This document shows positions 6,183 to 8,419 of a stretch of DNA of 8,419 nucleotides, piece after piece. The stretch is from Inquilinus sp. (GTDB taxonomy: Bacteria; Pseudomonadota; Alphaproteobacteria; DSM-16000; Inquilinaceae): positions 1-8,419 of the forward strand of contig JABDIP010000261.1 in NCBI GenBank assembly GCA_013003675.1. Reading direction: 5' to 3'. A program made the translations under genes and the position numbers. How positions within the stretch are numbered: position 1 is the stretch's first letter; each line of letters begins with the position of its first letter. The notes beneath the pieces are model-generated. The model ran no database searches. It worked only from the letters and a program-made list of their open reading frames with translations, and had not been told where the DNA came from.

Positions 6183-6210
6183 TTAGCCCTCTCCTCGGGG
6201 AGAGGGCTAA
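6183..6210. terminator. 12-bp perfect hairpin between convergent genes
   Basis: TTAGCCCTCTCC and GGAGAGGGCTAA pair perfectly around a TCGG loop, 12 bp after the plus-strand stop codon and 61 bp beyond the minus-strand one. The position suits a terminator used from both sides, although U-runs are lacking. Hairpins of the CCCTCTCC...GGAGAGGG type are also widespread dispersed repeats, so it may be one of those serving as a terminator here. Confidence 0.6.
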
Positions 6211-6271
6211 CAACGGGTGCGGTCGGGGCGGACCTCCAGGCTGAGGCGCCGTCCCGGCCGCCCGCCATAGC

Positions 6272-7441
6272 TCACCCCAGCGCCCGGGCCATCCATTTGT
6301 GGAAGCAATGGGTCGGGCCGTCCATGGCGGGGGAGAAGACACCGCCCTCGAAGGCGGGGGAGGCGCGGCCGCGCTGCATGCCCTCGACCACGCCGCGGTC
6401 CTCCTCGAACACGGTCTGCCACTGCCGGGCGTTGGCCGCGCGCTCGGCGCCGAAGGCCTCGCCCAGGGCGGCCGCGTCGAAATAATAGATCTCGCAATGC
6501 TCCAGGGTGCGGTCGGCGGCCAGCGGCTCCAGCCAGACCACCCAGAAATGATCGGCATGGATGCCGAGCAGGGTGTTGGGGAACAGCGCGATGTATTCCG
6601 CCGCGCCGTGCCAGCGGTCGGGCAGGCCGGGCAGGGGCGGAAAACCGCGGCCTTCCTCGTTCAGCCGCGGGCTGTAGACCCGGCTGCCCTGGCCGGCGAA
6701 GCCGCTGTCGTCCTCGATGCCGTAATGGTCCTCGAGCCGCGAATAGCTGTTCAGGCTGGGGTGGACCCAGGGCAGGTGATAGGCCTCGCAGAAATTCTCC
6801 ACCGCCAGCTTCCAGTTGCAGGCGAGGTCGATCGAGAAGCGCGACTCCGGCCCGCCGGGGTGCAGCGCCGGCCGGCCGAAATCGCCCCAGCGCCCGGCCA
6901 GCGGCGCGATATGCGCCTCGAATTCCGGCGCCGCGCCGGACAGATCGACGAAAACCGCGTCGAACCAGACCGCCATGCGCACCGGCCTCAGCCCGTGCCG
7001 TTTCCGGTCGAACCCCTCGCAGTTCCGCGTGCCCGGCCCGCCGATCGCCGGCGTCGCCTTCAGCGCGCCATCCAGCCCGTAGGTCCAGGAATGATAGGGG
7101 CAGCGCAAGCCCCCGCGGCTCTTGCCCGGCTGCGACACCAGCTCCATGCCGCGATGGCTGCACACGTTGTGGAACACCCGCAAGGTTCCCTCGCGGTCGC
7201 GCAGCAGCAGCAGCGGCAACCCGGCCAGGGTCAGCGGCCGCAGATCGCCCGGCGCCGGCACCTGGGCGCCGGTGCCGATGCAGGTCCAACCCCGCGCCAG
7301 CACCCGGTCGCGCTCCAGCACGGCGTACTCCGCCGAGACATATGCCTCGTTCGGCAGCCCGCTTGCCTCGGCGATCGGCCGCAGCACCCGGTCGAGCCCC
7401 TCGATGCCAACGGTCTGGGTGGTCTCGTGCGACGGTTCCAT
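6272..7441 (-). CDS. Rieske non-heme iron oxygenase, alpha subunit
   Basis: This 389-residue cytosolic enzyme should hydroxylate or demethylate a small organic substrate with O2 and electrons from a separate reductase. The Rieske [2Fe-2S] site is Cys94-x-His96 (VCSHRG) and Cys114-x2-His117 (CPYHSW). The catalytic iron site is in NWKLAVENFCEAYHLPWVHP: His222 and His227, with the probable third ligand Asp348 in FEEDRGVVEGMQRG. The residue bridging the two centres is Glu219 (E-x2-H) rather than the Asp of naphthalene dioxygenase; Glu here is seen in the quaternary-amine oxygenases CntA and GbcA, so a methylated amine substrate is possible but unproven. The start at 7441 has GGAGG 5 nt upstream; ATG 7513 would add 24 residues without a site. 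No reductase or ferredoxin gene is nearby. It converges on the Glyoxalase_8 gene and diverges from eno. Confidence 0.92.
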   Translation of the reverse strand: MEPSHETTQTVGIEGLDRVLRPIAEASGLPNEAYVSAEYAVLERDRVLARGWTCIGTGAQVPAPGDLRPLTLAGLPLLLLRDREGTLRVFHNVCSHRGMELVSQPGKSRGGLRCPYHSWTYGLDGALKATPAIGGPGTRNCEGFDRKRHGLRPVRMAVWFDAVFVDLSGAAPEFEAHIAPLAGRWGDFGRPALHPGGPESRFSIDLACNWKLAVENFCEAYHLPWVHPSLNSYSRLEDHYGIEDDSGFAGQGSRVYSPRLNEEGRGFPPLPGLPDRWHGAAEYIALFPNTLLGIHADHFWVVWLEPLAADRTLEHCEIYYFDAAALGEAFGAERAANARQWQTVFEEDRGVVEGMQRGRASPAFEGGVFSPAMDGPTHCFHKWMARALG

Positions 7442-7446
7442 CTTCC

Positions 7447-7451
7447 CCTCC
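7447..7451 (-). promoter_or_regulatory. Ribosome binding site GGAGG for the Rieske oxygenase
   Basis: On the minus strand GGGAGGGGAAG runs directly into ATG 7441, with GGAGG 5 nt from the start codon. This favours 7441 over the in-frame ATG at 7513 and over the long in-frame extension that runs antisense through eno. Confidence 0.65.
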
Positions 7452-7559
7452 CGCTCAGGCTCGGCGCGTGATGGCACGCTCTTCCTGCCCTCGACGCGTA
7501 CCAGATCATTCATCGCCGCGCCTGTCGATGGGCGACATGCGCCGGCCGCCTTGCGCCGT

Positions 7560-7594
7560 GCCGGGCGAGGCGGTATCCGTACCGCACGCCCGGC
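7560..7594. repeat. Strong two-part hairpin in the divergent intergenic region
   Basis: An outer 8-bp stem (GCCGGGCG with CGCCCGGC) encloses an inner 6-bp stem (GCGGTA with TACCGC) around a TCCG loop, with an AG/A internal asymmetry. It lies 60 bp before the eno start and 118 bp before the oxygenase start. It could be a leader structure in the eno mRNA or a site for a DNA-binding protein. The pairing is seen; any role is inference. Confidence 0.45.
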
Positions 7595-7654
7595 CGGGAC
7601 GACGGACGGCGCCCGCCAACCCGACCCGCCGACCCCTTTCGAAGGAACCGCACG

Positions 7655-8419
7655 ATGACCGCCATCATCGACATCCACGGCCGCGAGATCCTCGACAGCC
7701 GCGGCAACCCGACCGTCGAGGTCGACGTCACCCTGGAGACCGGCGCCAGCGGCCGGGCGGCGGTGCCGTCGGGCGCCTCGACCGGCGTGCATGAGGCGGT
7801 CGAGCTGCGCGACGGCGACAAGAAGCGCTATCTCGGCAAGGGCGTGCTGAAGGCGGTCGAGAGCGTCAACGGCGACCTCTACGACGCCCTGTCCGGCCTC
7901 GACGCCGAGGACCAGATCGCCATCGACGCGGCGATGATCGAACTCGACGGCACCGAGAACAAGAGCCGGCTGGGCGCCAACGCCATCCTCGGCGTCAGCC
8001 TCGCGGTCGCCAAGGCGGCGGCCGACGAGGCCGGGCTGCCGCTCTACCGCTATGTCGGCGGCACCTTCGCCGGCCAGTTGCCGGTGCCGATGATGAACAT
8101 CATCAATGGCGGCGCCCATGCCGACAACCCGATCGACATCCAGGAATTCATGATCATGCCGGTCTCCGCCGACAGCGTCGCCGAGGCGGTGCGCATGGGC
8201 GCGGAGGTGTTCCACGCCTTGAAGAAGCATCTCAAGGACGCCGGCCACGGCACCAATGTCGGTGACGAGGGCGGCTTCGCCCCCAACCTCGCCTCGACCG
8301 ACGAAGCGCTGTCTTTTGTCATGACGGCGATCGAGGCGGCCGGCTACCGGCCCGGCGAGGATGTCGTGCTGGCGCTCGATTCCGCGTCCAGCGAGTTCTT
8401 CAAGAACGGCAAATATGTC
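7655..8419 (+). CDS. eno: Enolase (phosphopyruvate hydratase), 5' part
   Basis: Enolase converts 2-phosphoglycerate to phosphoenolpyruvate in glycolysis, in the cytosol. The first 255 residues are present and the window ends in frame at Val255; the rest, about 170 residues, lies beyond the edge. Landmarks are ILDSRGNPTVEVDV (12-25), the mobile catalytic loop SGASTG with Ser42, NGGAHADNPID with His155, Glu164 in the following helix, VGDEGGFAPN with catalytic Glu205, and the first magnesium ligand Asp242 in LALD. The catalytic Lys and the other two metal ligands are past the edge. AAGGA at 7642-7646, 8 nt upstream, supports ATG 7655. PEP, its product, is a substrate of KdsA, whose gene lies 6.6 kb upstream on the same strand. 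Nothing abnormal is seen in the visible part. Confidence 0.98.
   Translation, partial: MTAIIDIHGREILDSRGNPTVEVDVTLETGASGRAAVPSGASTGVHEAVELRDGDKKRYLGKGVLKAVESVNGDLYDALSGLDAEDQIAIDAAMIELDGTENKSRLGANAILGVSLAVAKAAADEAGLPLYRYVGGTFAGQLPVPMMNIINGGAHADNPIDIQEFMIMPVSADSVAEAVRMGAEVFHALKKHLKDAGHGTNVGDEGGFAPNLASTDEALSFVMTAIEAAGYRPGEDVVLALDSASSEFFKNGKYV

Noticed and set aside
6299..7471. A 390-codon plus-strand open frame
   Set aside because: It is antisense to the Rieske oxygenase, whose metal-binding motifs are all on the minus strand.
7442..8248. In-frame extension of the oxygenase to a 658-residue protein
   Set aside because: The extension runs antisense through eno and shows no domain. The ribosome binding site and family length both support the start at 7441.

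Overview
The window is high-GC DNA with strong G/C preference at third codon positions and Gram-negative envelope genes. The two anchor genes are kdsA at the left and eno at the right, cut by the window edge. The sequence style and this gene pair point to an alphaproteobacterium, most likely of Rhodospirillales type; that is inference from recalled protein families, not from a search.

Layout. Bases 1-168 are non-coding and carry a REP-like hairpin and a short tandem octamer repeat. From 169 to 4264 four plus-strand genes are tightly packed: kdsA (metal-dependent type), an alpha/beta hydrolase of the 'GSGPQDR' family, a predicted lipoprotein with a degenerate alpha/beta-hydrolase fold, and a membrane-anchored DUF4105 (Lnb-like) protein. 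The last three are joined by ATGA stop/start overlaps and look like one transcription unit, possibly concerned with envelope acyl or ester chemistry. Bases 4265-5726 form a messy accessory stretch: an 18-bp perfect palindrome, a coding-like fragment without a start, a second inverted repeat, one intact gene for a small secreted protein of unknown function, and then a frameshifted remnant of a second DUF4105 gene. Next come a small Glyoxalase_8-type protein (5727-6170), a hairpin between convergent genes, a Rieske non-heme iron oxygenase alpha subunit on the minus strand (6272-7441), a divergent intergenic region with a strong hairpin, and the start of eno.

How it fits together. In many alphaproteobacteria kdsA and eno lie close together near pyrG. 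Here about 6.6 kb of unrelated genes separates them, so the interval reads as an accessory insertion hotspot between housekeeping genes. I see no CRISPR array, transposase, integrase, tRNA or rRNA. The most interesting points are the hydrolase-lipoprotein-DUF4105 operon and the eroded DUF4105 paralogue downstream. I do not see convincing evidence of a wholly new system.
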